64,000 nt of DNA from Favolaschia claudopus (GCA_037176885.1 JAWWNJ010000002.1:310001-374000); one strand, 5' to 3'. Positions 45,713-56,200 are shown, counted from the stretch's first letter. The notes: generated by a model from the sequence alone, not told the origin. Numbers and translations are program-made.

Positions 45713-47918
45713 ATGTCCCTTCTTCGCGATGTCCTCAAACGAGGGAGAAAGGCATCTGGCGACCAGAACCTGCCACTATCGTCGAAAAAGAGCATCAAGA
45801 AATATGCCTCATCCGTCAAGTCTTCCGGCGGGGCGTCTATGCGCTCAATAGCGGAGTCGATATCTAGTTTCTATTCCACGATAACTGGGTCTGGTCCGCG
45901 AGTGCCTAAGCGGCGGCGGCCTGACTATTCGAGGCTCGGCGTCCCCGAGTGGTACGCGGATGAACCACCTCCGCTTCAGCCAATGCCAGGCACTGCGCCG
46001 CTTTCCGAAATACCGGCTTTTTCAATCGCGCATTCGACGCTCATGCATGCTACCGACGTCGGCGTGAAGCCTTGGCTAGGACTTGTCCTGTACAGTCATG
46101 CTCCAGCGATCAACCCGATGCCTATGTATCATAACGGAGGTCATTGCAGTTTTGCTAGAATGAAGACCGTCGCATCTTATACAACGACGCAGACAAAATC
46201 GCCGGCGAGCTTCGTATGACACTCGATAAACCCCAGAGTTTGAACAGTATTGATGTTTGGGTGCGGCTGGTACACTCCGTCTTTCCTCTCGTCCTGAAGG
46301 TTTCATTGTAGTTCACCATACAATTAGAGAGCGTGGTAGACATGCAAAACCAGCCGACGTTGTCAATGACCGCGAATCTGTGGAATCGCAAGAAAGGCGA
46401 TCCAAGGACGACGAACGCTGGCGGTGAATACAAGGGGAAATTTCCCGAGGGCACATTTGTCTTTCCTTTTCAGTTTGCTTCGCTGCCGTTGGACACAATC
46501 GTAAAGCACCCGGACGACGACCGGCGAAAGGTGAGTAGTCCTCGCGACTCTTCAGCTCTTTGCTCAGTGTTTGCAGAACAAAGGACGGGTTCCTCTGCCT
46601 CGTACGCTTGAAACAGCTTTCACTCTGACCTTTCGCTCACTGACATTCCAAAGCGACGTATTTTCTATCCGCGGTCGGTTCATTCTCTGGAAACATCAAG
46701 TACACAGTAGGAGTCAACATCAAACGAGAAGGGTTGACTGCTGTCGACGAGGAGTTCGACGCGAACATACAATATTTGCCCATCGTTCAACGTTTGCCAA
46801 GAAGCAAGACACACTTCCCGTTCTTGCCTACGCGAGAAGACTGGCCGTTTGCACGGGAGGTGGTGGGCGGATGGACTTTGACACCGTTCGGCGGCCGCGG
46901 ACGACTGGGGGAAGAAGTAGTTGAACTGGAGGGCATAGTATGCATCCTTTGCTTCACTACGCGTATCGCGTACGACTCATCTCCCAATGTTTAGCTCGGG
47001 ATTCAAGAGCCGGCTGTGTACGCAGCGGGTGATACCCTCGAATTCTCCCTGATGCTATGGTCGAATAATCCGCTTGCCCTGGAAGCACTCGCTCAACCAG
47101 GAGCAATCGACGTTGGGTTCCTCAAAACCGACCCTTTCTCTTTGGATGCTCTCAATCCGAAAAATTCTTCCAGAAAGAATCGTAGAATCGAGTCCCTGGC
47201 CAAGGGACGTATCTGGCTGACAGAAACGGGGCGGCCTGCCGATGACGAACCTATACCCCAATGCACTTTGGTCAAGCTCCCCGAACCAAGCGGAGTTCCT
47301 AAGTCCCCGACCTCTCCTGCCACGACTTCACGGGCCAAAGCACCTTCATCTCGCATGCAACAAGTTTGGGTTGCAGACTCTGATGACGCCGACGATGCAA
47401 CGCTTGCTTCCGACTCTGTCGATCCTAAGACGCAAGAAAACATTGATCCACCTCCGTCACCTACGCCATCGTTGGAGGGTCTCGACGATGTCCCAGATCC
47501 TGAACGGGTGGTTCGGTTAGATGGTGAAATCCGTGTTCCCGCTGCCAGTCATCCCAGTTTCCGCTTCACCAGCATGGCTCGCGAGGTTCGTCGTTATTCG
47601 CTCGATAGCCTCAACATTTCGTTGACCATCTTTGTGCTACCACAGTACGTCCTGCAGCTCCTTATCAAACACCCCCAATACTCGCACATCTCGCCCACTG
47701 GGCCAGGCATCGTTGCAGAAGTGCCTGTATGGTACGTGGTCAATCGGTTCAGCCAATTCAGTGCGCAGAGCGGGGGAGAAGTCGACTACAGCACGTTACC
47801 GATCAAAGGGGATGCCATACCAGTAGGAGATGGTGCAGTTCGCCTCCCGCTTCGTGAGGGCTATGTTACCACGGAAAAGCGGCCGACATTCCGTGTACAA
47901 CGCGTAGCGGCCTTCTGA
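45713..47918 (+). CDS. arrestin-fold protein
   Basis: The N-terminus is basic (MSLLRDVLKRGRKASGDQNL). An arrestin-N-like beta region follows: GELRMTLDKPQSLNSIDVWV, ESVVDMQNQPTLSMTANLWN, then FPEGTFVFPFQFASLPLDTI and GNIKYTVGVNIKREGLTAVD. The arrestin-C-like half has VYAAGDTLEFSLMLWSNNP and a Ser/Asp/Pro-rich insertion (around DSDDADDATLASDSVDPKTQ). About seven exons. Fungal alpha-arrestins act as cargo adaptors for Rsp5-driven endocytosis, but no PPxY motif is evident here, so that role is unproven. The ATG at 45713 was chosen as the first in frame with a plausible context. Confidence 0.8.
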
Positions 47919-48089
47919 ATCCTCTCGGGTGAATTGTACAACAATATATATATAAACTTTAAATTAACGAGATTGGGTTGCGATATTCGTGGGAGTTATG
48001 GCGTCGGTACGCTTGTTATTGAGGCAGATTTGAAATAGTGTGTTTGACTGCTGCTGCTCGAACGAGGTTGACGCCAGAATAACCAAACG

Positions 48090-49504
48090 TCAAAGAGATC
48101 CTGATGACGGCGAAATATTAAATGAGCATAATTGGAATGAAGCAGTGGTGGCGCAGCGCACGAAATGAGTTCCGAAGATAATCACGCTTCCTATGGGTAC
48201 TGTGTTCACTTGTTAATGAATATTTGCGTCGGTAAGGGCAGGAAAAAACGCACGTAGCGCCGTTATAATATCAAACTCCGGTCCTTGAGCCGAGAAAAGC
48301 ACGTATGCGAAGCCAATTCTGCCAAACATCTCTCAATGAAACGACGAAAGGGAAGGGTATAAGTCGTACCCAAGAGCCAATGCGCCGAGCAAGCTGAATA
48401 TCATTATTCGTATGGCCATTGCAGCCAGTCGTCTATCTTGGAGTAGATGCCGGTTTTTGAACAGACGGACTCCGATGTAACCTGTTTTCGCTGTTTAGTC
48501 GATGAATGGTGAGACCGCGTGCCGTACTCACCCTGGATGAGGAGAATTACAATCGTCGCAAGGACGGAGATTAACCCAGTGATTTTGGATCTACGCTGAA
48601 TTTCAGCGGCTTTGAGAGAAGCAGAAGGCGCAGTATTAACGGTATGAAGGTGTTCAGATCGCAATAGGTTCCATTTGGTCCTACCAAAGCTCAGATAACA
48701 TAGACAGCAACCGGCGGTAATCAGACCTTTCCCAACCAGAGACGGATTTTTTACCCCGAACTGGGCATGTTCAGGAAGCGAACGGGACGAGAGAAAAATC
48801 AAGACATACCACCAAGAACCCCACGAACATTACGATCCAGACGAAGAAGGGGATCACCAGAAGCTGTTTGATTGTACGATGAGATTTGTTCGAGCATAGA
48901 GATGAGCAACGTACGGCGATAGTGATTGTCCGGCTACGCTTCAGCGGCGAGTGTGCGCTGGCCGCTCGGACGTCAAGTAGCATCTACGGTCGTATTAACA
49001 TCACTGGTGAAAGCAAATTCATTGAAAGCATACATCCATGGCAAATGAAAGTGTCGTCAAGCTGGTGCTTTAGTCGTGTATGAGCTCGGGATGAAGGAAG
49101 GAAAAAGTGACAGACGCACAGGACTGGAGCAGCATATATCCCAGCAGCTTGCGTGACACAGGCTCCGAACGTCGGTGCATCTTGTTGACCAATGACTGTA
49201 TCAAGTGTAAGCGGAATGTGAGCGGGAAGGTTGGCAGACGCGCACGGAAAACAAAGGTGTAGGAGACACAAGATAATATCCATCCTACACAGAATGTATA
49301 CCACGTCGGATTGCGCTTGACATTTGGACTCGCGACTGCAGTGAGAACGATTACAAACAACCCAAATTGGCCGATGAGCTGCAGTGCGATGAACGCATTA
49401 ACGAGCTGAGCGTTGGAATGTGCGTCGGAAGCTGCGCTGGTCGTAAACGGGCCATGTTAGCGCAGAAACTGTCTCAGCACACCAAAGTTGATATTGGTGG
49501 TCAT
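48090..49504 (-). CDS. seven-transmembrane receptor-like protein
   Basis: Reconstructed from at least eight exons separated by ~50-nt introns, all in phase. MTTNINF (ATG at 49504) is spliced to ASDAHSNAQLVNAFIALQLI. Then come GQFGLFVIVLTAVASPNVKR, NPTWYTFCVGWILSCVSYTF, after an intron IGQQDAPTFGACVTQAAGIY, TSLTTLSFAMD, LLVIPFFVWIVMFVGFLV, KNPSLVGKGLITAGCCLCYL, ITGLISVLATIVILLIQG and RIMIFSLLGALALG, ending with IGSVIIFGTH and a short tail (stop 48090). The layout matches a 7TM family widespread in Agaricomycetes that is GPCR-like but of unknown ligand. Individual frames look short until spliced, so the gene is easily missed. Confidence 0.8.
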
Positions 49505-50269
49505 CCCGAATCGTAAAAGATCGCAGACCCGCAAACGAAAGAATCGCGGCCCGCGCTAGGGAAAAATCGCACCAGTGCGAACGGGAGCGAAGAGGAAAGA
49601 GAGCTGAATAGTGGTTAGAGCTTCAACACCTTATCATGACTTCGCGAGGTTGAAATGATGCAGTACCCGTAAATGTCAAGCTCTGCAGCAACTTCCACGA
49701 TGCGAGACTGGTCGCACCGCCTTGACTCGAGCCTTGAGACCACACGAAAAACGAAGAAGAAGAGGGGATCACGAACAACTCGCCGACTGGAGGTCTGGAT
49801 GGTTGCTGGAATGGGTGAGACTCAGAGAGATCTGGAGCAAGTCTCCGAAGAAGCGGGACGCTCAATGCCACTCATGACGTTCGAATTTGTGAGCTCAGCC
49901 GAGGCATTCGATGGCGAGATGTTCTGTAACCAAGGTGCGTAGCAAGATTCTGAATCTTCCAAGAATCTTCTTCACTGGGCCCAAGCCAGGCTCGTTGAAG
50001 GCTCGGTCAGTTCATGGCGCGACTCTCAGGGAAGGCTTGAGGTAAATTCGGTGCATCGTCGGTGCAGTGGGGATGGTTAAGCTTGAGTTGAACGTTAACG
50101 TTGAACCGTGAGACAATTCCGAAAGATAAGATAATTTTTTTCCCATCCCCACCACCATCGCCAACGCCTAGCACCACCCAAGTCGCATTCCCAGAGCCAC
50201 CGCAAATCCTTAAATCCCTGCTCGTCGACATCAATAACCAGCTTTTCTGCATTCAAGTCCTTGGCGACG
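49505..50269. other. intergenic
   Basis: Upstream flank of the 7TM gene. Frames such as the one at 49623-49871 (minus) start at GTG and show no family. Nothing supported. Confidence 0.4.
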
Positions 50270-50545
50270 ATGTCGACGAAGATCGCGACAACCACAACCG
50301 AGCTCGAAGAACGATTCGAACAGCCGCCAGCAGACGACGTATCTCAACAATCACACTCGTCGACGCTCGGGTTTTGGGCTGAAAGGCAGCGGAGCAAAGA
50401 GACGGCATTCGAACATGGAAACCTCTGAAAACAAAGTCTTCAAGCGGGCATGAGCAACAATGGCACAAGACGGTCGATGCATTCAACTTGCAGAGGCAGA
50501 CTTGTCGAGACGATTTCGAATACGCGTCAGAAAGGTACGTTCGCC
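50270..50545 (+). pseudogene. frameshifted helical protein fragment
   Basis: From ATG 50270 the frame reads MSTKIATTTTELEERFEQPP, then HSSTLGFWAERQRSKETAFE and soon stops. The coding-like sequence continues in another frame as SSSGHEQQWHKTVDAFNLQR, then QTCRDDFEYASER up to a good donor (GTACGT). No intron with normal borders repairs the shift. This is either a pseudogene or a sequencing/assembly indel. The family was not recognised. Confidence 0.3.
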
Positions 50546-51895
50546 AACCATGTATTCTTCGCAAAACAAAACAAGACAGATACAGTACAGTAAACTACGC
50601 GCGAAGATTAACGTGCTTTGGTTCGACCCGAAGGTCTTAAGCCCGGGGCCCACGACAAGGGAGCACGAGGGTTGCGAACCCATCCCCGGGAAGCCACACC
50701 CCGGTGGTACGAGAGGTCTGGTAAAAGTCCGGCTGCGGCAAAGACAAGTCAGCTCAAGGAAGAAGAGAAGAAAAGACAAGAAACGCACCAGGCTCGCTTG
50801 CCAAAGCGCCCCATTAGCAAGAGGTCGTCCCAGGCAGTGATGGCTTCAGTTCTTGCCAGTTTGTCGCCGTTGTCGCGTCCGCCGTCTCCGACCCTTGCTC
50901 AGCCGACGAAGAGCAATCTTTATCGAACGCGTCGTCGCATGTGTGTGAATGCATGTGCAATGCAGGTGGCCTACAGTTTTCAGCCGAGTTCCTGCTGCGA
51001 CGACGGTCGTGGCTCTTGCCGGAGGGTCGAGTTACGAACGGCGGGGCGGGCGCCCGGCTCACATCCACCCTTCCGCTCCGTCATTGGAGAGCGGGTCGAC
51101 AACCCGGACAGCTGCCAGCACGAGGAAGTGGGTGCTGCCGGTGAAGTCCTTCGCGGAGGTCTATCTTTCAAGACCTCTCCGCGGGCCTGGTCGCTTCTTC
51201 CCTTGCCTGCGGACGCGTCAGAAATGCAAGAAAAGACTGAAGACGACGACGAAGACGTACTGTTTGGCTGCTTCCCATCGCCATTCCTCCGTGCCCTTGG
51301 TTTTGCCTGGCCGGGGGCGGGGTGTGGCCTGGGGCGGGAGAGGGTCGGACTCTCCCACCCCGATGGGGGCTGACGCTGTCTACGACGATGAGCAACCAAT
51401 TCACAGAAAGAAGTAGAGTGAGGCGACGGGACGAGGAGTGAGGGAACTCACTGGGTAGAAGGACAGAACTGAGGTGTTACGGTCAGCCACCGTCACAATT
51501 TATACCTCCCTCTCCGATCGTCACCTGATTTTTTTCAAGAGCCAAACAAGCCCAACGCTACGCGACGCGACGTGTTACTATTTATTGTGACCGACAAAAA
51601 CCGGTGTGACGGGTTTCCTCCTTTATTCCTGACCATCACGGTCGACCGCCGTATGAATATATACATTTTTGCCTTTTATAGCTGCGAGAAGTAGGAAACC
51701 GCATTGGGCGAGATGGCTTTTGACCCTCAAATCGACTCGCCTAGAGTGAAGGGCTTGGTTTTCAAGGTGTCTGAACGATCGTTCGTTGGGCGAGCCGCAA
51801 ATGAAGGCTGTCAGCCATTGTGGACTCTATCGCGTCTTTCACTTGAACCACATTCATCTGCAATCCCCACTTTCGCTCGTTCTCAAATCCGATAC
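50546..51895. other. gap with no supported gene
   Basis: Long overlapping frames on both strands between 50618 and 51416 are GC-rich, low in structure and start at non-ATG codons. Neither strand gives a recognisable protein. Between 51420 and 51895 lies the promoter of the small membrane protein gene. Confidence 0.4.
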
Positions 51896-52458
51896 ATGGC
51901 TCCACTCGTTAGCCCGATCGGTCTCGTTACAAATTCGCTGTCCTCCGTTACAGCAGCAGCAACCGCAGTGTTCAGCTTGGTCGCCAACCCCGCCGTCTTC
52001 GACACCGACGCAGTCTGGGCTGGAGGAGCAGCAACAGACGAAGTCAATCCGAGTCTCCTTTCCTCGTCCTCGCCTACGAGCAGATACCTGGTCTTCAACC
52101 ACAAGCCCGATACCGGCATACACGACTTCGTAGTCTACTTTGTCATCATCATGGGCTTCATTCTTGCTGGTTGCGTGTATACCTTGGGCAAACACCACTT
52201 ACAGAAACGGCGAGCCAGCCAAAACGACGACGTCGAAGACCAAGAGGTAAGCAACGTTCTCTCTTGCTGTCGTGGCCGGCGGCTGACATTGACGAGTAGA
52301 AGCGCATCAGCGCTGCCTCCACTTTCGTTCCGCCGGATATTCCATTTCCACCGCGTCGGGCGCCGCTCACTCGCGCAGACGTGCTTTGGCTTGAACGTCA
52401 ACAACCGGCGTACATCAGTCAATCGGATATACTCTTTGGTCGTGGTCGAGGTTTCTGA
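51896..52458 (+). CDS. small single-pass membrane protein
   Basis: 169 codons in two exons (51896-52246 and 52300-52458). An Ala/Ser/Thr-rich N-terminus (MAPLVSPIGLVTNSLSSVTA) is followed by one membrane segment (FVVYFVIIMGFILAGCVYTL) and a basic charged cytosolic part (KHHLQKRRASQNDDVEDQEK). The tail is Pro-rich (VPPDIPFPPRRAPLTRADVL) and ends ILFGRGRGF. Similar small proteins are common in Agaricomycetes but have no known role. A degraded second copy of the beginning lies 70 bases downstream. Confidence 0.7.
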
Positions 52459-52523
52459 GGCTGAAGGCATCGCTCCACCATTCGTCCAGATCTTTGACGA
52501 CTCGCACTGGCTCTTCTGGTATC

Positions 52524-52992
52524 ATGGCTCCATACGTTAGCATCCTCGGTCTCGATGCAAGCTCAGGCGCCCTTCGCCACAGCACCCACAGCGTTCAGCA
52601 ACGCTGCCGTCCTAGGAGTTGATGTAGACACTACCAACAAATCCAAAACAAATTTTCGTCCTCGCCCTCGCCTTCAGGCGAATACTTCACGATCACTAGC
52701 TATAGCCTGCCTGCCCCGGTTTCTACTCTCCTTCGGTTACAATACACCGCTCAACCGAATGACCGCCTACGACCACGACACAGCGCTCGTTCGTCCTGGC
52801 TCATCGACTCAGCTTGCATTGCTCTTCCGCAAGCGCCTCCTCTCGCTCTTTACCTCTCCTCGATTTTGCTCATCATGCTCGAACGATGTTGGCATTCACA
52901 TACAAGCTTGCGGTCCTGTCTCCCAATTACATTTGCCCTTCATAAATACACGTCTACTCTACAGCATGGGACCCTGCCTTCATAAGTTATGA
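52524..52992 (+). pseudogene. decayed tandem copy of the small membrane protein gene
   Basis: ATGGCTCCATACGTTAGCAT at 52524 matches ATGGCTCCACTCGTTAGCCC at 51896. Similarity continues through ACAGCACCCACAGCGTTCAG and the CTCGCCCTCGCCTTCAGGCGA region opposite TCCTCGCCTACGAGCAG. The frame hits a stop after about 32 codons, shifts elsewhere, and the membrane segment is lost. Confidence 0.55.
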
Positions 52993-53057
52993 CTTCCTCC
53001 TTGTACATACACATCGAGTTCAAATTCACCGCCGATTAAATAAAAATGCACCCTCAA

Positions 53058-53800
53058 TCAAGAATCATAGCCGGGCGGGGCATCAACAGGGACAGTGTTA
53101 ACACCCGCAGAAGAGGTGGAACTTCCTTCCGTCGGCGACGTATATACAGCTAGGAAGGATTGACCAGGATCAGCACTATTCACAGAACAAACTAATTTCA
53201 CACTTACGAGGCCCTTCGTCGTTCTCCACTTCCTGCCGCTTCATATAGATGGCCCTCTCCCGAGTCTTCTCAAGCACGGCGACAAACTGGAACATTGGCT
53301 GATCCTTGAAGCGCACCTCGGCCGTGGTACCACTCGTCAATCCCCCGTCCGCAGACGGTTTGATGTCAAAAGTAAAGTAATTCGAGCCGAACGTCGGTTG
53401 CTCAAACTTGGTCGACAGAATCGAGGGTAGGGGAACTGGAATATCGACCATGTATGAGCGTTCCGGTACCTTATATCGAATCCGCCGTGATTACACACCA
53501 GAGAGCGATTCAAACGCGGGATCAGCGGTGCTAGTGAAGATAAACTGTGCGATTGAGCGCTGTGGCCAAGCTGAACGAAACGAGACTAAAACCCACTCTC
53601 TGATCTGTGACAACGACCTTGCCAATAGCCTTCAGAGTCTTGGAACCGCCAGAACCGCCTGCAGATGCGCTCCCACTTGGTGGCGCATCGGGGATACGCA
53701 ATACCATCTCAACGCCGTTGTCGATAGCGGTGATGGTCATTTCGTGCGGGAGAGGCACGAACTTCTTATCCGGACCCAGCATTGCCCAGTTTAACGCCAT
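53058..53800 (-). CDS. WBP2-like GRAM-domain protein with PPxY motifs
   Basis: A fungal member of the WBP2/postacrosomal sheath protein family (UPF0664 stress-induced type). Exon 1: MALNWAMLGPDKKFVPLPHE, NGVEMVLRIPDAPPSGSASA, LKAIGKVVVTDQR. After an intron the domain goes on: FIFTSTADPAFESLSVPLPS, KFEQPTFGSNYFTFDIKPSA and TTAEVRFKDQPMFQFVAVLE, then the helix TRERAIYMKRQEVEN. The last exon begins inside a PPVY motif formed by the splice (GPPVYTSP) and ends VDAPPGYDS. Two PPxY motifs are ligands for WW domains in family members. The start at 53800 diverges from gene-unit copy c. Confidence 0.87.
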
Positions 53801-53929
53801 GGTGTACGCGTAGTCGAGTGTCGGGTTCAAGATGTGATCGTCGGCAATGCCGCTGTGTGACAGTGTCGACCGGAGGCTCCAACCAAACAATGGCGGTGGG
53901 CAGTCGGCGTTATCGGTCGTTCGGTAATC

Positions 53930-54110
53930 TAGTCCGATGCAGCAAGCGAGAGTTGCCGACCAACTTGGAACTTGAACCATCACCATCTGCTGAGAGATAT
54001 TGCCTAGACTCTTCAACCTCACCTCGGAATGCCTTTGAATGCTTATTTTCTGCGAATGATTATATCTGGGCTTTTCCTTCAATTCTTTGAGCGCCCTGCC
54101 TCCCCCTTCA
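53930..54110 (+). repeat. distal promoter segment of gene-unit copy c
   Basis: Matches the distal flanks of copies a and b (around 26280-26450 and 26625-26780), including TTGGAACTTGAACCATCACC, CATCTGCTGAGAGATATTGC and GCGAATGATTATATCTGGGC. It marks the left border of the duplicated unit near 53920. Confidence 0.6.
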
Positions 54111-54119
54111 ATCCGCACA

Positions 54120-54233
54120 GCGGAAGTAAATTGTCTATGTCTGAGATAGCGGTTCCCAGCTTCCCCTCTAGCGGAAGTAAATTGTCTATGTCTGAAATAG
54201 TGGTTCCCAGCTCCCCCTCCAAACGTATAAATT
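54120..54233 (+). promoter_or_regulatory. promoter of copy c: two 51-bp repeats and TATA box
   Basis: Tandem units 54120-54170 and 54171-54221, each starting GCGGAAGTAAATTGTCTATG, then TATAAATT at 54226-54233, 75-82 bases before the ATG. The unit is two-fold here and in copy a, single in copy b. Confidence 0.7.
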
Positions 54234-54307
54234 AAACAGCACCCCCAGGCTAATTCCTCACTTTCGAGTACCCCTGCGCTTGTCTTATCACTCGCTGCTT
54301 TAAAAAC

Positions 54308-54685
54308 ATGTCTGGAACTATTATCCCGACCTACTATGCTGTCTGTTCGTCTCGCTACCAGCCAGGCCGCCTTCCGGCACTCCCAGTACCACCGCAGGCC
54401 CCGACGGTGGAACGCCAACAGCGCGTCAAGAAGCGCAATGGGAAGCCGGCTCAGAGGCGTTTGCCAGAAGGCTATGTTTTCATCCCGCCCCCCAATCCAC
54501 TCAACTTCCCTCCCACTTATCATTTTATAGAGGCTGGCCCTCTGAACGAGCGGTCTAAGCCCGAGCGTTCGGTGTTAGGTGCACTTACCAATATTGCTGA
54601 TCGTGTTTTACCCAAGCGCAACAAGGAGCCAGAGGTCGACTTGGCCGACGAGTCTTTCAGCTGCTGTGGTGGGGAGGTGCTTTGA
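54308..54685 (+). CDS. unrecognised Pro/basic-rich protein, gene-unit copy c
   Basis: A 125-codon ORF. MSGTIIPTYYAVCSSRYQPG, PQAPTVERQQRVKKRNGKPA, EGYVFIPPPNPLNFPPTYHF, IEAGPLNERSKPERSVLGAL, NIADRVLPKRNKEPEVDLAD and a Cys/Gly end SCCGGEVL. It differs from copy a mostly by conservative changes, so the ORF appears to be under protein-level constraint. No homolog was recognised. A spliced Gly-rich tail may follow. Confidence 0.55.
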   Translation: MSGTIIPTYYAVCSSRYQPGRLPALPVPPQAPTVERQQRVKKRNGKPAQRRLPEGYVFIPPPNPLNFPPTYHFIEAGPLNERSKPERSVLGALTNIADRVLPKRNKEPEVDLADESFSCCGGEVL

Positions 54686-55250
54686 GGCTGAGGTCGGGGG
54701 AGGTGGCGCGGGCTGTTCTGAAGATGGTAAACTCTTTTGTTATCTCTTCTTTCTGCTCTTCGCTGACAATTATCACAGGAATGGCTCAGGTTTTGTGGCA
54801 AAAACAAAATTACTCACTTGACAACCACAGTCAAGCTAAGACGACGGTCCTGGGCTCGGGGATGCGGTCGGTATATCAATTTGGGATGCGAGATGGTAGC
54901 GGAGTCTGGTTTCGCATCGGTAAGCTTTTCTTTCACCTCAGACATAGCTTTTACTGACTTGAATTTCCAAGAGCCGGATTCTCTTCAACTAGCGATACGG
55001 ATGGTGGCGGCGCTGAGCTGCTGGTCGGTAAGTCCGAGTTACTTACGTATTCCCCTTCAGATTTGACCTTTCTCAGGTTCAGTGCCGCTCGGATTTCTCT
55101 TTCGTCTCTCTCGCCGGCTGGATCCTGGCGATACGGATGGTGGCGGCGCTGGGCTGCTGGTCGGTAAGTTGAGCTTATTCATTCACTGCCACTCGATCTG
55201 ACGCTCTCACAGGTCCAGTGCTGAATCTCTTTCTCGTCTTTCTCGCGTAG
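54686..55250 (+). other. Gly-rich exon-like tail of copy c
   Basis: Exon-like pieces with good borders: the 12-base-scale GAATGGCTCAG, then a piece reading DDGPGLGMRSVYQFGMRDGS, then AGFSSTSDTDGGGAELLVG, a repeat exon ending PGDTDGGGAGLLVG, and GPVLNLFLVFLA with a stop at 55248-55250. The repeat exons are phase-1 and could be added or lost without changing the frame. Confidence 0.45.
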
Positions 55251-55264
55251 TTACTTCCGTGTAA

Positions 55265-55334
55265 TGTCCTGGTTGCGGGGGAGTCAAGGACGCGCTAAGG
55301 GGCAACCGAAGCCGTCTCCCACAGGGTTATATCC
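55265..55334 (+). other. invariant 70-base block, copy c
   Basis: Identical to 27867-27936 and to the complement of 25054-25123. It starts 15 bases after the last stop. The match to the other copies ends soon after, at CGGGGACTCGTTCAATA (about 55370), the right border of the unit. Confidence 0.7.
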
Positions 55335-55370
55335 TGCAGCCTCCCTTCAATGGGCGGGGACTCGTTCAAT

Positions 55371-56200
55371 ATACATGGTTTTCGGGACTCCATAACATCT
55401 TTGTGTGATCCCGTTCGAACTGCTCTGCGTCTCAGCGGAATCGGAAATTCACCACTATGATTATCAAACTGCATTATACAGTGCTCAGTTATCTTCAAGT
55501 ATGAATTATTGGCAGCGTTTGGCCTGTTGTCTGAATCTCATTTTGCGCCAATCCGTCGTAAATGAGCCGCATCTCTTAGGAGAGGTTGGTCGACCACAGT
55601 CCGGCCAGCTTTGATACGTCGAACCCTTTCTGAAACTTAGAAGAATCCTGCTGCGAAGCACTTTGATACCGGGCATGACTCGGGAGTACGAGCTGCGAAC
55701 GGAGGCGGCTACAAGTGCTGCAAGGAGCATTGAAAGAATGAACTCGGAGGTCGTGGTGGTCGTGGAAGAAATCAAGTCCGCATGCTCTGTACGCGACAGC
55801 TTGCGCGAAACTCACAAGAAGACAATGCTTTCGCAGGTTTATTATTTTCAATTCGTCTGTATCTAACGCGAATCGAGGAGGGGGGATAGTAACTATGTGG
55901 GATGTGTACGTATACAGTGTGTAGAAATATATGTGGATGCAGTAGTAGATTATGTGTCCGAGTTCGAGTTCATGCTTGTAAATTGTCCGAATATGAGGAT
56001 AGCAATGTTGTGAATAGCGATGTGGGGGTATATACGATTCCGCGCAAGGCAGGTTTACGAGCCGAAGATCAAGATGATGAGAGGAATAGGTGAGCGTCGG
56101 AAGGCGGGGGGGAGAGTTCGTGTTCTTCTCTGGCACGGAAATCGGGAAAGAATAAATCAAGCAACGGTCGTGGGTGTCGCAATGGACATTTTGGTTTCCT
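55371..56200. other. intergenic
   Basis: 3' flanks of copy c and of the cyclin gene. A 234-codon minus-strand frame ending at 55576 overlaps the cyclin stop region in another frame and shows no family. AT-rich TATA-like repeats (55900-55980) are seen, but no gene. Confidence 0.4.

Noticed and set aside
50618..51373. 251-codon plus-strand frame and overlapping minus-strand frames
   Set aside because: Non-ATG start, GC-rich low-complexity sequence, no domain on either strand.
53531..54523. 330-codon minus-strand frame
   Set aside because: It reads antisense through gene-unit copy c and its promoter, then into the first intron/exon of the GRAM gene. Only the GRAM exon part is real.
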